64,000 bases of DNA from Bacillus sp. UNC438CL73TsuS30 (GTDB taxonomy: Bacteria > Bacillota > Bacilli > Bacillales > Cytobacillaceae): contig NZ_KI535297.1 of NCBI RefSeq assembly GCF_000482325.1, positions 352,158 through 416,157 of the forward strand, given 5' to 3'. Below the pieces are notes generated by a model. That model was not told the origin of the DNA. It did no database searches and saw nothing but the letters and a program-made list of their open reading frames with translations. Positions 32,708-41,073 of the stretch are shown piece by piece. How positions within the stretch are numbered: the first letter of the stretch is position 1; each line of letters begins with the position of its first letter. Both the position numbers and the translations under genes were made by a program.

Positions 32708-34177
32708 TTAACAATTCTTTAATGCAACAGCCAATTTTTGTATACCAGCTTGTATGCCTACCTCAGATAATCCCCCATACCCGATCATGATTGGCTGATT
32801 GGAGATAGGTACGGTCTGATGCCAATACTGTTGTGTCAAGTAAATCCGCACTCCCAGTTTTTCTGACTGCTGCACCAGTTTCCTAGTATCCAGATTGTAA
32901 AATTCAAGCAGCAAATGCAGGCCCGCCTTTTGGCCAATCACCTTGACATTTTCTCCTAAGTATTCATCGATAGCCGCTAACAGCACTTTTTGCTTCGAGT
33001 GATAGATTTTCCTCATTTTTCGAATATGTCGGCTAAAATAGCCATCTCTCATAAATCGATAAAGTGCTTCCTGAATCAAGGGAGAAACGGATTGATTGTA
33101 AAAAGAATAGTCAGTTTGGAATCGTTCCAGTAATTTTTCTGGCAACACAAGATAACTGATTCGAGCTGCAGGAAGAAAAGCCTTTGAAAAGGTTCCAAGA
33201 TAAATGACGTTCCCGTTCGTATCCAGTGATTTTAAGGACGGAATTGGCTGGCCTTGGTAACGAAATTCTCCATCATAATCATCTTCTATAACATAACTGG
33301 AATTTTTCTCTGCCCATTGCAACAGTTTAATTCGTTTTTGAATGGGCAGCACCATTCCCAATGGAAACTGATGGGATGGGGTCACATAGGCACAAAGGGC
33401 AGCACTATTCTCCAACTCTTCCATCTTGATCCCATCCTCTTCAAGCGAGATGGGGGTGATAGGACAATTTTGACTTTCAAAAACACGCCGAACCCCATCA
33501 TATCCTGGATTCTCCATGGCTACCCTGTTATTTCTTAACGAAAGAAGCTGACATAACAATTGAATGGCTGTTTGCGTCCCTGCAGTGAGAATGACCTGAT
33601 CCGAGGAACATTTTACTCCTCGCGCTTGATAGAGATAATGCGCGATTTCACTTCGCAGTCCAAGATGCCCTTTTTTATTACCATAAGAAAAAACTTCTTG
33701 ACTAGGATTTTCCAATGCATCGACTAAACATTTTTTCCATGTCTTATGCGGAAAATGTTCCAAATCAATATCGCCATATTGGAAATCAATCTGAATTTTT
33801 TCTTTTTGGGTCGCATTTACACTTTCCAGCAGTGGCTGAGTTTTACTGTGTCTATCATTAAAATGAAAATCGTCCAATTGTAAAACAAATAACCCTTTTT
33901 TTTCTTTCCCTTCAACATACCCCTCCGCAACAAGCTGTTGATACGCCATTTCGACTGTATTTTTACTAATATTGGTTGTATGCGAAAGCTGCCGAATAGA
34001 TGGCAGTTTGGTTCCTGCGGGTAATTGTCCTGTTTCAATTTGTTCGCGAAAATATTGATAGAGCTGTAAATACATTGGATTGACGTCTTCTTTTTTGATA
34101 AAGGGAATGATATCCACATCTTCCTCCGCATCTGTCCCTATAAATTTATGTAATACTGTCTCTTTTAACAAGGGCAA
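32708..34177 (-). CDS. MocR/PdxR-type GntR regulator with aminotransferase domain
   Basis: 489 aa. N-terminal GntR winged helix (about 35-105: LPSIRQLSHTTNISKNTVEMAY) fused to a fold-type I aminotransferase domain (about 130-489) with PLP-site segments AYVTPSHQFPLG, EDDYDGEFRY and the lysine in GTFSKAFLPAARISY. MocR proteins bind PLP or an amino compound and often control a divergent gene; here that is the PNPOx-like gene 50 nt away. Confidence 0.9.
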   Translation of the reverse strand: MPLLKETVLHKFIGTDAEEDVDIIPFIKKEDVNPMYLQLYQYFREQIETGQLPAGTKLPSIRQLSHTTNISKNTVEMAYQQLVAEGYVEGKEKKGLFVLQLDDFHFNDRHSKTQPLLESVNATQKEKIQIDFQYGDIDLEHFPHKTWKKCLVDALENPSQEVFSYGNKKGHLGLRSEIAHYLYQARGVKCSSDQVILTAGTQTAIQLLCQLLSLRNNRVAMENPGYDGVRRVFESQNCPITPISLEEDGIKMEELENSAALCAYVTPSHQFPLGMVLPIQKRIKLLQWAEKNSSYVIEDDYDGEFRYQGQPIPSLKSLDTNGNVIYLGTFSKAFLPAARISYLVLPEKLLERFQTDYSFYNQSVSPLIQEALYRFMRDGYFSRHIRKMRKIYHSKQKVLLAAIDEYLGENVKVIGQKAGLHLLLEFYNLDTRKLVQQSEKLGVRIYLTQQYWHQTVPISNQPIMIGYGGLSEVGIQAGIQKLAVALKNC

Positions 34178-34199
34178 TTCATTTTTAAAATGAGTATAA

Positions 34200-34214
34200 C
34201 ACTAAAATATAGTG
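34200..34214. promoter_or_regulatory. inverted repeat between MocR and PNPOx-like genes
   Basis: CACTA-AAATA-TAGTG in the 50-nt divergent gap, placed to act on either promoter. A candidate MocR operator by position only. Confidence 0.35.
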
Positions 34215-34227
34215 AGGAGAAAAGAAT

Positions 34228-34779
34228 ATGATTCCAATGAGACAAAGGGCTTTAGAATGCAAGGATCAAGAAAAAATCGATCTTTTTTTAGAACAGGAGA
34301 AAACCGGTTTTTTAGGTTTGGCAGACGGTAACACCCCTTATGTAATCCCGCTTAATTTTGTTTGGCTGGGTGGGTCGATTTATTTTCACGGAGCAGCTGA
34401 AGGGAGAAAAGTAAATATTATGGAGGAAAATGCCAAGGCTTGTTTTTCGGTGAGTGCGAACCTTGGCACCCTAACCCACCCTGTACCTGCTAAGACAGAT
34501 ACTGCCTATATGAGTGTAATGGTTTTTGGAGAAGCAGAATTAGTTGTAGATCTGGACGAAGCGGTCAAGGCCATGCAGAAAATGCTCGATAAATATGTTC
34601 CGGGATATTACGAACAAGCACTTTCAAGTTCACACGTAGAAAAATACAGATCTTCGCTTGGCAGCAAAACTTCTGTATATAAGATAAAAGCTCTGGAGCT
34701 AAGTGCAAAAGAAAACCCGATCCAGCTTGAAAAATTATTTTATAACGGCAAAACCCAACATCATGAATCGACAAAATAA
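34228..34779 (+). CDS. pyridoxamine 5'-phosphate oxidase-like FMN-binding protein
   Basis: 183 aa split-barrel protein: TGFLGLADGNTPYVIPLNFV (about 30-49), IYFHGAAEGRKVN and SVMVFGEAELV. It resembles the flavin/heme-binding PNPOx-like group (nitroreductase-associated or antibiotic-resistance-linked NimA-like) rather than PdxH. Substrate unknown. GAGGAG RBS; divergent from the MocR gene. Confidence 0.82.
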   Translation: MIPMRQRALECKDQEKIDLFLEQEKTGFLGLADGNTPYVIPLNFVWLGGSIYFHGAAEGRKVNIMEENAKACFSVSANLGTLTHPVPAKTDTAYMSVMVFGEAELVVDLDEAVKAMQKMLDKYVPGYYEQALSSSHVEKYRSSLGSKTSVYKIKALELSAKENPIQLEKLFYNGKTQHHESTK

Positions 34780-34814
34780 GAAAAACAGACTGCCTTGGTA
34801 GTCTGTTTTTCTTA
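34778..34814 (+). terminator. terminator of the PNPOx-like gene
   Basis: AGAAAAACAGACT and AGTCTGTTTTTCT arms. Confidence 0.9.
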
Positions 34815-34840
34815 TTGAAAACTGATTTAATGGTGATTGA

Positions 34841-34874
34841 CCTATTCCGAATAGGACGAACTTCCATATGATAT
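34841..34874 (+). promoter_or_regulatory. palindrome and sigma-K-like -10 upstream of the CotY/Z-like gene
   Basis: CCTATTC-C-GAATAGG at 34841-34855 (7-bp perfect arms) lies just upstream of CATATGATA (34866-34874), which fits the sigma-K -10 CATANNNTA; the -35 is poor, which suggests an activator. GerE is possible but not shown. Confidence 0.4.
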
Positions 34875-34910
34875 AGCATGTACTTTTTTAACAAGAAGGA
34901 GCGATTATTT

Positions 34911-35396
34911 ATGGAAGACAGTTGTTACGAGGAAAACAGGTGTATTAAAAAGACACTAGAAAAAATCCTTGAAGCACAAAGAAAAGCAAAAAAGAAAAAA
35001 GGCAAGTCATGCCAAACATCCTGCTTAGCTCCACTTGGAGAGTTAGGCAATCATTATAGCAAAAATACCATTCCATTTATTCTTTATTGTGACTGTGACC
35101 CCTTTAAGGTGGAAGGAGTGTCTACTTGCCTGGATAAAAATTCAAAAAACGAAACATTTGTCTGTTTTATTACCTTCGTTTTTCGGATTATTGATATCAA
35201 AGATGATTGTGCCGTATTGGAGCTATTAAAATTTAAAAATCATCAAAAGTGTAACTCCAAAGGTAAGCCTATTTGTTCCCCCTGTTCCCAAATAAATTGT
35301 GAAAATATCGATGATTTAAAGGCAACAGGCGTTTGTGTAAATGTGGATCTTTCAGGCTTTCAAGCAATCCAATGCCTACCAGCTGTTTGCTTATAA
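34911..35396 (+). CDS. CotY/CotZ-type cysteine-rich spore coat protein
   Basis: 161 aa with 17 Cys in pairs and clusters (CDCDPF, CSPCSQINC, PAVCL). ENRCIKKTLEKILEAQ at the N-terminus and SGFQAIQCLPAVCL at the C-terminus fit the CotY/CotZ/ExsY family, which forms disulfide-linked crust or exosporium layers. ATG 34911 has AGAAGGAGCG upstream; a start at 34878 lacks one. A sigma-K-like -10 precedes it. Confidence 0.87.
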   Translation: MEDSCYEENRCIKKTLEKILEAQRKAKKKKGKSCQTSCLAPLGELGNHYSKNTIPFILYCDCDPFKVEGVSTCLDKNSKNETFVCFITFVFRIIDIKDDCAVLELLKFKNHQKCNSKGKPICSPCSQINCENIDDLKATGVCVNVDLSGFQAIQCLPAVCL

Positions 35397-35408
35397 GAGC
35401 GTGTATAA

Positions 35409-35439
35409 GAAAAGCAGCGGAAAACTCCGCTGCTCTTTA
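35409..35439. terminator. bidirectional terminator cot / lysE-like
   Basis: AAGCAGCGGA and TCCGCTGCTT-like arms around AAAC. Confidence 0.8.
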
Positions 35440-36060
35440 GTTTGCTTTTTCCAGTGCCAATTTTAAACCGAAAACAATTAATACGAGTCCTGTAACTCCC
35501 TCCATCACTTTGTTGACGGAAGGCTTTTTAATGAAAGCACTTATTTGATTAATTAAAGAAATATAAAATAAAAACCAGATGACGGTTAAAACGGTATAGG
35601 TGATTCCCATCAAAAGAAACGGAAGGAATGTTTGGCTGCTGCCATCTACAAACTGTGGTAAAAAGGTTAAGAAAAATACAGCTACTTTAGGATTTAACAG
35701 GTTGGTTAGAAATCCCTGTTTAAAACAAGAGTGGCCTTGATAAGTATTTTTCGTAAGAATTTCATTTGTCTTTTTATATTTTAAAGACCACAACGTTTTC
35801 ACTCCAAGGTAAAACAAGTAGAGCGCACCCACAAATTTAAAAAGTGAAAAGACCATAGCTGATTTTACGATTATTGCAGATAAACCTACTACTGCTGCTG
35901 TTGTATGAATCATTAGAGCACAGCATGTGCCATATACTGTCCTTAGCCCTCCAACTTTCCCGATAGTAAGGGTATTTTTTGTGGTAATGGCTGTATCAGG
36001 ACCGGGCAAGATAATTAATACAATGCACATTATAATAAATAGATAAAAATTATGAATCAT
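35437..36060 (-). CDS. LysE/RhtB-family amino-acid exporter
   Basis: 207 aa, six predicted membrane segments. The N-terminal LPGPDTAITTKNTLTIGKVG motif is the RhtB signature; FLTNLLNPKVAVFFLTFLP follows in mid-protein. It exports amino acids or analogues; the substrate is not predictable. Next to it is an MFS exporter, divergent across a 419-nt gap. Confidence 0.9.
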   Translation of the reverse strand: MIHNFYLFIIMCIVLIILPGPDTAITTKNTLTIGKVGGLRTVYGTCCALMIHTTAAVVGLSAIIVKSAMVFSLFKFVGALYLFYLGVKTLWSLKYKKTNEILTKNTYQGHSCFKQGFLTNLLNPKVAVFFLTFLPQFVDGSSQTFLPFLLMGITYTVLTVIWFLFYISLINQISAFIKKPSVNKVMEGVTGLVLIVFGLKLALEKAN

Positions 36061-36479
36061 GTTTCTCTCCTCTTTTTCCGCTTCCTTATCGACGTGTTTT
36101 TTACTTTAAAAACACGCACTATTTATATTGCTATTTAATCGCTAGAACATGCTAGCAACTTGCTAAAACCTTGCGATTACTAAGATTTACTCTAGCTAGG
36201 TTTTCAATTTGTGCCCTTTGGCTGGTTTGCCTTTCTTACTAATTTGCCGCCATCAAATTTCCGTTCTAACTAATTGCTTATCATCCCCCTATTCATTTTT
36301 TAAGGTAATCATAACAAATTTTCATAAAATTATGAGGAAAACATAAAACTGATTTTTCTCTATATATGGGATCTATGATACCTTGATGGTGTGCATGGAA
36401 TAAATTGCTTATAAACGTGCATTCCTTTATCCTATTAATAGAAATTAATTGCTATTTTTTATAGAAATGAGTTGATTCT
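36061..36479. other. long intergenic region between LysE- and MFS-type exporters
   Basis: No gene seen. A hairpin with 9-bp arms (CGTGTTTTT / AAAAACACG, 36093-36116) lies in the lysE-like leader. Around 36140-36180 the short word GCTA recurs (GCTAGAACATGCTAGCAAC). A GTGCAT direct repeat lies at 36390-36425 before the MFS gene. Confidence 0.4.
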
Positions 36480-37634
36480 TTGCAAAACAAAAATGCTTTA
36501 CCGATTTTATTTTTTGTCATGTTTCTCGTGATGATTGGCTTTGGGATTATCATTCCTGTCCTGCCTTTTTACGCGGAACAAATCGGAGCCTCGCCAACAG
36601 AGCTGGGCCTTTTAATGGCTGTTTATTCTTTTATGCAGTTAATATTTGCTCCTATCTGGGGACGGGTTTCTGATCGGATTGGCCGAAAACCCGTAATGAT
36701 AATTGGAATCGCGGGTCTTGGGATTTCTTTTTTAATTCAAGGCTTATCAACACAGTTATGGATGCTGTTTGCTGCAAGAATTCTCGGTGGGATACTTTCA
36801 TCAGCTAATATGCCAACCGCTATGGCCTATGTAGCTGATATCACAACGGAAGAAAATCGCGGGAAAGGAATGGGAATCATTGGAGCGGCTACAGGTTTGG
36901 GCTTTGTTTTTGGTCCAGCCGTTGGTGGGATTTTTTCAAAAATAAGCTTAGGATTACCATTTTTGCTGGCAAGTGCCTCCTCCTTTATTACCTTAATCCT
37001 TGTGTTTTTATTATTAAAAGAGTCTTCAGAAAAGAAATCGGTCGCAAAAAGACCATCATTGCTAGAGGCTTTTAACGGTCCAACATCGATTCTTTTCGTC
37101 ATGCAATTATTGATTTCTTTATCTCTTTCTGGTTTAGAAGCAACCTTTGCCTATTTTGCTGCCAAAAAAGCGGGTATGGATACAGTAGAACTTGGTTACG
37201 TATTTATGATCATGGGGTTTGCCAGCGCTATTATCCAAGGTGGATTGGTTGGCCGGCTAACGAAGAAATATGGAGAAAGGGTGGTTATTCAAGGTGGTAT
37301 TCTTGTTTCAGCAATTGGTTTTGGTCTCATCCTGCTTGTAGATAGTTTTCTAACTGCGGCCATCTATTTAACGATATTTGGAATTGGTAATGGCGTCATT
37401 CGTCCAAGTGTCTCTGCTTTGCTTACGAAAACTTCAACAGCAGGACATGGAAGCTCGACTGGTTTACTTTCTTCTTTTGATTCATTAGGAAGAATCATTG
37501 GGCCGCCACTAGGTGGATGGCTATTTTCGATCACGATTGGTTTGCCCTACATCTCCGGGGCAGTCTTATCAGTCCTCGCATTGATTCTTTTTCAGATTTA
37601 TCGCCCTGTTGCTAAAATGGTACAAGAGCATTGA
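36480..37634 (+). CDS. MFS multidrug exporter, DHA1 (12-TM) family
   Basis: 384 aa, 12 membrane segments. Motif A GRVSDRIGRKPVMI after TM2 and motif C GAATGLGFVFGPAVGG in TM5 identify a drug:H+ antiporter (TetA/NorA-like). TTG start at 36480 with a weak upstream AAATGAG; no in-frame ATG nearby. Substrate unknown. The unusually long leader suggests regulation. Confidence 0.88.
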   Translation: MQNKNALPILFFVMFLVMIGFGIIIPVLPFYAEQIGASPTELGLLMAVYSFMQLIFAPIWGRVSDRIGRKPVMIIGIAGLGISFLIQGLSTQLWMLFAARILGGILSSANMPTAMAYVADITTEENRGKGMGIIGAATGLGFVFGPAVGGIFSKISLGLPFLLASASSFITLILVFLLLKESSEKKSVAKRPSLLEAFNGPTSILFVMQLLISLSLSGLEATFAYFAAKKAGMDTVELGYVFMIMGFASAIIQGGLVGRLTKKYGERVVIQGGILVSAIGFGLILLVDSFLTAAIYLTIFGIGNGVIRPSVSALLTKTSTAGHGSSTGLLSSFDSLGRIIGPPLGGWLFSITIGLPYISGAVLSVLALILFQIYRPVAKMVQEH

Positions 37635-37644
37635 GACCACTTTC

Positions 37645-37672
37645 TTCCGGCGCAATGATTATTGCGCCGGAA
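37645..37672 (+). terminator. strong hairpin after the MFS gene
   Basis: TTCCGGCGCAAT and ATTGCGCCGGAA perfect arms but no T-run, so perhaps an RNA-stabilising element or a weak terminator. Confidence 0.5.
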
Positions 37673-37735
37673 TCCAATATGATCTGTTTTAAGCGGGAAA
37701 AAAAGTTCTCCAAGGATCTACTTAGTGGAGATTGG

Positions 37736-38533
37736 CTAAAGTTTAAATTGTGAAAATAAAAATAATTCACTTCGGAACTTGTCTAGAAGTTCTTCAAACG
37801 AGGAATGAATTAATCGTGGAAACAAAGTGTCTAGAGCATCATTGTAATCCTGCCCTAATTCTTCTCGTAAATGAATAAAGGCATGGAATAATAAAGCTTT
37901 TTCAAAATCAATCCCTAATTGATATAAGCCGATAGCCAATTCATCCTTAGGAATTTGTTTAATTTTACTGTATACCCGTTCATTTTTTTCAATCAGGTTT
38001 TTATTTAGATAATGAGTGACATAATCTGTATAGATCATTTGACCAATTTCATTTGTTTCTTTACTTGAATAATTAAAGCCGATCACATGGTTTTCCTTAT
38101 TTTCGCGAATGATAAAGGTTTTATTTCCTTTTAGATGTGTTATAAAATTTTTTACGTGCTTATTAAAAATTTTATCAAATTCGATGATTTGCTGAAGTTT
38201 TACCGCGAAATCCCGATGTTCTTCGCCAACAACGAATAAGCGGTCAACAATCGGTAATAGGCTTAATACTCCTTCTGATAGCTGACTGGATGCATCGTAT
38301 ATGATAATATCAAATTCCTTTTTCATCTGTTTAATTTTTCGTTTTTTTTCTGCCAGAGATAATTTTGAGAATTCATGGATCAACTCCGATGAAATTTCTT
38401 CTTTTTCCAAAGTCCCGTAAGAAATAAATGCTGCGGAAAGACTAGTGTTTGTTTTAAGCCAATGATAAATCGATAATGACAATCCCGTAACACCTGATTT
38501 TGCTTTTGGAGAATAAAAACCAACCAAATACAA
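37736..38533 (-). CDS. ParA/MinD-like protein with degraded P-loop
   Basis: 265 aa. The N-terminus MYLVGFYSPKAKSGVTGLSL aligns with a deviant Walker A (KGGVGKT): the first Lys and Gly-Val are kept, but the catalytic Lys-Thr is replaced. FDIIIYDASSQLSEGVLSLL and VDRLFVVGEEH follow as in SIMIBI ATPases. The second half (about 140-265) is helical and unlike MinD. No ParB partner. Function unknown; perhaps a non-hydrolysing scaffold. It is followed upstream on the same strand by an LCP ligase gene. Confidence 0.65.
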   Translation of the reverse strand: MYLVGFYSPKAKSGVTGLSLSIYHWLKTNTSLSAAFISYGTLEKEEISSELIHEFSKLSLAEKKRKIKQMKKEFDIIIYDASSQLSEGVLSLLPIVDRLFVVGEEHRDFAVKLQQIIEFDKIFNKHVKNFITHLKGNKTFIIRENKENHVIGFNYSSKETNEIGQMIYTDYVTHYLNKNLIEKNERVYSKIKQIPKDELAIGLYQLGIDFEKALLFHAFIHLREELGQDYNDALDTLFPRLIHSSFEELLDKFRSELFLFSQFKL

Positions 38534-38666
38534 TTCCTTTCACCTGCCTTTAATACAAAAAATTCCCCTTTTATAGTGCTGAATTTCCTTTCAATTCGTG
38601 GTATTAATATAGTTTACGGAGTTGTCCATCCAACTGAAACGGCGATTTCACTAGGTTTTTTTGAAC

Positions 38667-38697
38667 AAAAAAAGCTAATCGAAAACTCGATTAGCTG
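38667..38697 (-). terminator. terminator of the LCP gene
   Basis: AGCTAATCGA and TCGATTAGCT arms at the 3' end of the gene, with a T-run on the minus strand. Confidence 0.8.
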
Positions 38698-39635
38698 CTT
38701 GTTGAGGTAAGGAATTTATCAATTTCTGCTATATTTTGATCCAAATTAATACTTAGGACCTCTCCTACATCATCAAATCGTTCGTTAGTGAAGGAGCCAT
38801 CAATTGGAACCCGCAGTGTTTTTAAATTTGAGGAGCGATTCGTAATTACGTCCTTCCCCAAAGAAAATAACGTGGATGAATCCAGATTGGTTTCAATATA
38901 CGGATTAATTACACCTAATAGCTTCGGAATCTTGATAACACTCCCCATACTTAATGCCTGATCCTCCAGTTTAGTTAGAACCTCCTGTTGCCGCTCGACA
39001 CGGCCAAAATCACTTAGATTATCATGTCTAAACCGAACATAACCTAATAACTTGTCCCCGTGTAGCGTTTGCTTTCCAGGGTTTAACGTCATCCCAATTC
39101 CGGAAGACATTTTATGCGGAACATCTACTTCAATCCCATCTGGTGCAATGACATCCACCACTTTGGAAAAACCTTTAAAATCCACCATTGCATAATAGTT
39201 CACATCAATATGGAAATTTTCTTCAATGGTTTGTCTTAACAGCTCCGGACCACCAAAGGCATAAGCCGCATTGATCTTTTGCATTCCGTGACCGGGTATA
39301 TCAACGTATGTATCTCTCATAATGGAAATCAATTTCGCTTGATGAGAATTTTGATCATAATGGGCGATCATAATGGAATCTGTACGTGAATGCTTTTCAC
39401 CACGTGAGTCGCTGCCTAAAAGAAGAACATTGATTTTCCCAAACTTTACTTCTTTCCCTTTGAATGTATCAGTTGTTTGTTTTTTATTACCTAAGTAACT
39501 TCCTGCCTCTGCAATCGAAAGTCCTCGCTTATATTGATAAATTGAATAAGCCGTTGTAAATATTATCATCAATATAAAAAGAAGCCCAAATACTCTTTTC
39601 CATCTAACTTTCCTTTTTCTACGTACTTTTTCCAT
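38691..39635 (-). CDS. LytR-CpsA-Psr family cell-wall glycopolymer ligase
   Basis: 314 aa: basic N-terminus, one membrane anchor (about 13-31), then an extracellular LCP domain. LLLGSDSRGEKHSRTDSIM (about 70-88) and MRDTYVDIPGHGMQKINAAY hold the conserved Arg and Asp residues that bind the polyprenyl diphosphate; LLGYVRFRHDNLSDFGRVER follows. It attaches teichoic acids or other glycopolymers to peptidoglycan (TagT/U/V type). Which polymer is not determined. Confidence 0.92.
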   Translation of the reverse strand: MEKVRRKRKVRWKRVFGLLFILMIIFTTAYSIYQYKRGLSIAEAGSYLGNKKQTTDTFKGKEVKFGKINVLLLGSDSRGEKHSRTDSIMIAHYDQNSHQAKLISIMRDTYVDIPGHGMQKINAAYAFGGPELLRQTIEENFHIDVNYYAMVDFKGFSKVVDVIAPDGIEVDVPHKMSSGIGMTLNPGKQTLHGDKLLGYVRFRHDNLSDFGRVERQQEVLTKLEDQALSMGSVIKIPKLLGVINPYIETNLDSSTLFSLGKDVITNRSSNLKTLRVPIDGSFTNERFDDVGEVLSINLDQNIAEIDKFLTSTSS

Positions 39636-39856
39636 CTCGTACCTCCGGTTGTCTATACCAAGTTCACAAATTCAATACCCTTAATATTTTAAGTGATTCA
39701 TAGGAATAATTAAATTACAAAATGGTAAATAAATGATTACGTTTTAAATACTGGCAAAAAAAGCGGGGGCGAAATTCCGAATTTAATTTAATCATATGTC
39801 GTGCGGACATGCATAAAATGGGTTATGAAGATGTAATTGGTAAAGGAGCCGGGAGC

Positions 39857-40201
39857 ATGAAATCTTTCACTCAAACCACGTCATTGTTAGCCCTGTTATT
39901 CTTGTTAGTTTTTGCCGCCTATCTGGATTCGCCCTTTTCATTTATCAATAAAAATTACTCCTATACAGCAACGGCGAGTAAACAAAAAATAGCAAAGCCT
40001 GTAACGGCCGCCCCTTCTGATGAGGGCCCTGATTTAGTAGAAAAACTTGAAAAGGTTGAAAAAGTAGATGGATATTTCGTGGAGACCTATCAGGAATATG
40101 AAGTGTACAAGGATGAAAATGGAAAAGTCAAAAAAGAGATACCCACTGACCATACCGAAACATTAAAATATTGGGATTATAGTCAAAATTATGGTGAATG
40201 A
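39857..40201 (+). CDS. hypothetical exported or membrane-anchored protein, 114 aa
   Basis: Not recognised. A signal-anchor-like segment (about residues 10-25, LLALLFLLVFAAYL), then an acidic, Glu-Lys-rich extracellular part containing VEKLEKVEKVDGYFVETYQEY, ending WDYSQNYGE. ATG 39857 has GGAG upstream and is preferred over 39809. Monocistronic. Confidence 0.65.
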   Translation: MKSFTQTTSLLALLFLLVFAAYLDSPFSFINKNYSYTATASKQKIAKPVTAAPSDEGPDLVEKLEKVEKVDGYFVETYQEYEVYKDENGKVKKEIPTDHTETLKYWDYSQNYGE

Positions 40202-40219
40202 GGGTAAACTCCCTCTATA

Positions 40220-40252
40220 GAAAAGGCTGCCGACACGGTAGCCTTTTCTTAT
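40220..40252 (+). terminator. terminator of the 114-aa gene
   Basis: AAAAGGCTGCCG and CGGTAGCCTTTT arms. Confidence 0.85.
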
Positions 40253-40364
40253 TAGTTCACTAGTTCTTTCAGATTAAACAAAATTCCAATTGAATCAATT
40301 TTATAAGCGGATGAATGGATTTTTTAAAATTGTCTAAAATGGTAGTTGAGGAGGTAGAAGAAAA

Positions 40365-40790
40365 ATGAATACAATGGCATTAATCGTAAAATTTGTTACT
40401 TGTCTGGTTGCTTATGCGGTAGCATTAGATCTTTTTTTTAATGCGACTTGGGTGGATATTATTTGGTTCAGTGTGTTAATGACAATTGTTTCTTATCTTG
40501 GGGATAGGATGTTACTTTCGCGAATCGGAAATAAGAATGCCCTTATTGGAGATTTTATCCTGTCCTATATGGTGGTTTGGATTTTTGGAAGTGTACTTCT
40601 TGACAATTATATGCAAATTGCTTGGGGAAGTATTATTTCAGCAATCATAATAACAGTTGGGGAGTTTTTCGTTCACCGAATGTTGCATAGTCCTAGGCAG
40701 GAAAGTAGCCCCAAAAAGAATGCGGTACCTGACCGGCTAGCATACGGTATGGAAATGTCCGAGGAGCAAGAGCCGTTAAAGAAAAAGTGA
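40365..40790 (+). CDS. YndM-like membrane protein (DUF2512)
   Basis: 141 aa with four hydrophobic segments (about 4-22, 29-46, 60-80, 86-106) and a polar, charged C-terminal tail. VKFVTCLVAYAVALDLFFN and LGDRMLLSRIGN are typical of DUF2512/YndM proteins of Bacillus. Function unknown. GAGGAGG RBS, own terminator. Confidence 0.8.
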   Translation: MNTMALIVKFVTCLVAYAVALDLFFNATWVDIIWFSVLMTIVSYLGDRMLLSRIGNKNALIGDFILSYMVVWIFGSVLLDNYMQIAWGSIISAIIITVGEFFVHRMLHSPRQESSPKKNAVPDRLAYGMEMSEEQEPLKKK

Positions 40791-40825
40791 AATTTCACTT
40801 AAATTTTTAAAAACAGAATGATTAA

Positions 40826-40866
40826 AAGAAGGTCTTCCTAATTAATTTGGGGAGGCCTTTTTTTGC
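40826..40866 (+). terminator. terminator of the YndM-like gene
   Basis: AAGGTCTTCC and GGAGGCCTT arms plus a T-run. Confidence 0.75.
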
Positions 40867-41073
40867 TCTAAGGATGGAAATAAACTGGGGATTGAAATAA
40901 CTATTTACATGAAAGGAAATATCTTGATTCCAAAAATGAACTTTCTGTGACAAATATGTGAAACATAAAAAAATCTCTACTCAAATGAAATTAATTTTGG
41001 TATATTTGTATAGCTTTTTAACATAATCCTCGTGAATAAATAAAAAACAAATCGAATGAAAGGGGTACTTACA

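Noticed and set aside
40930..40965. FNR-like TGTGACAAATATGTGA upstream of qoxA
   Set aside because: The second half is not TCACA; it is a direct rather than inverted repeat.
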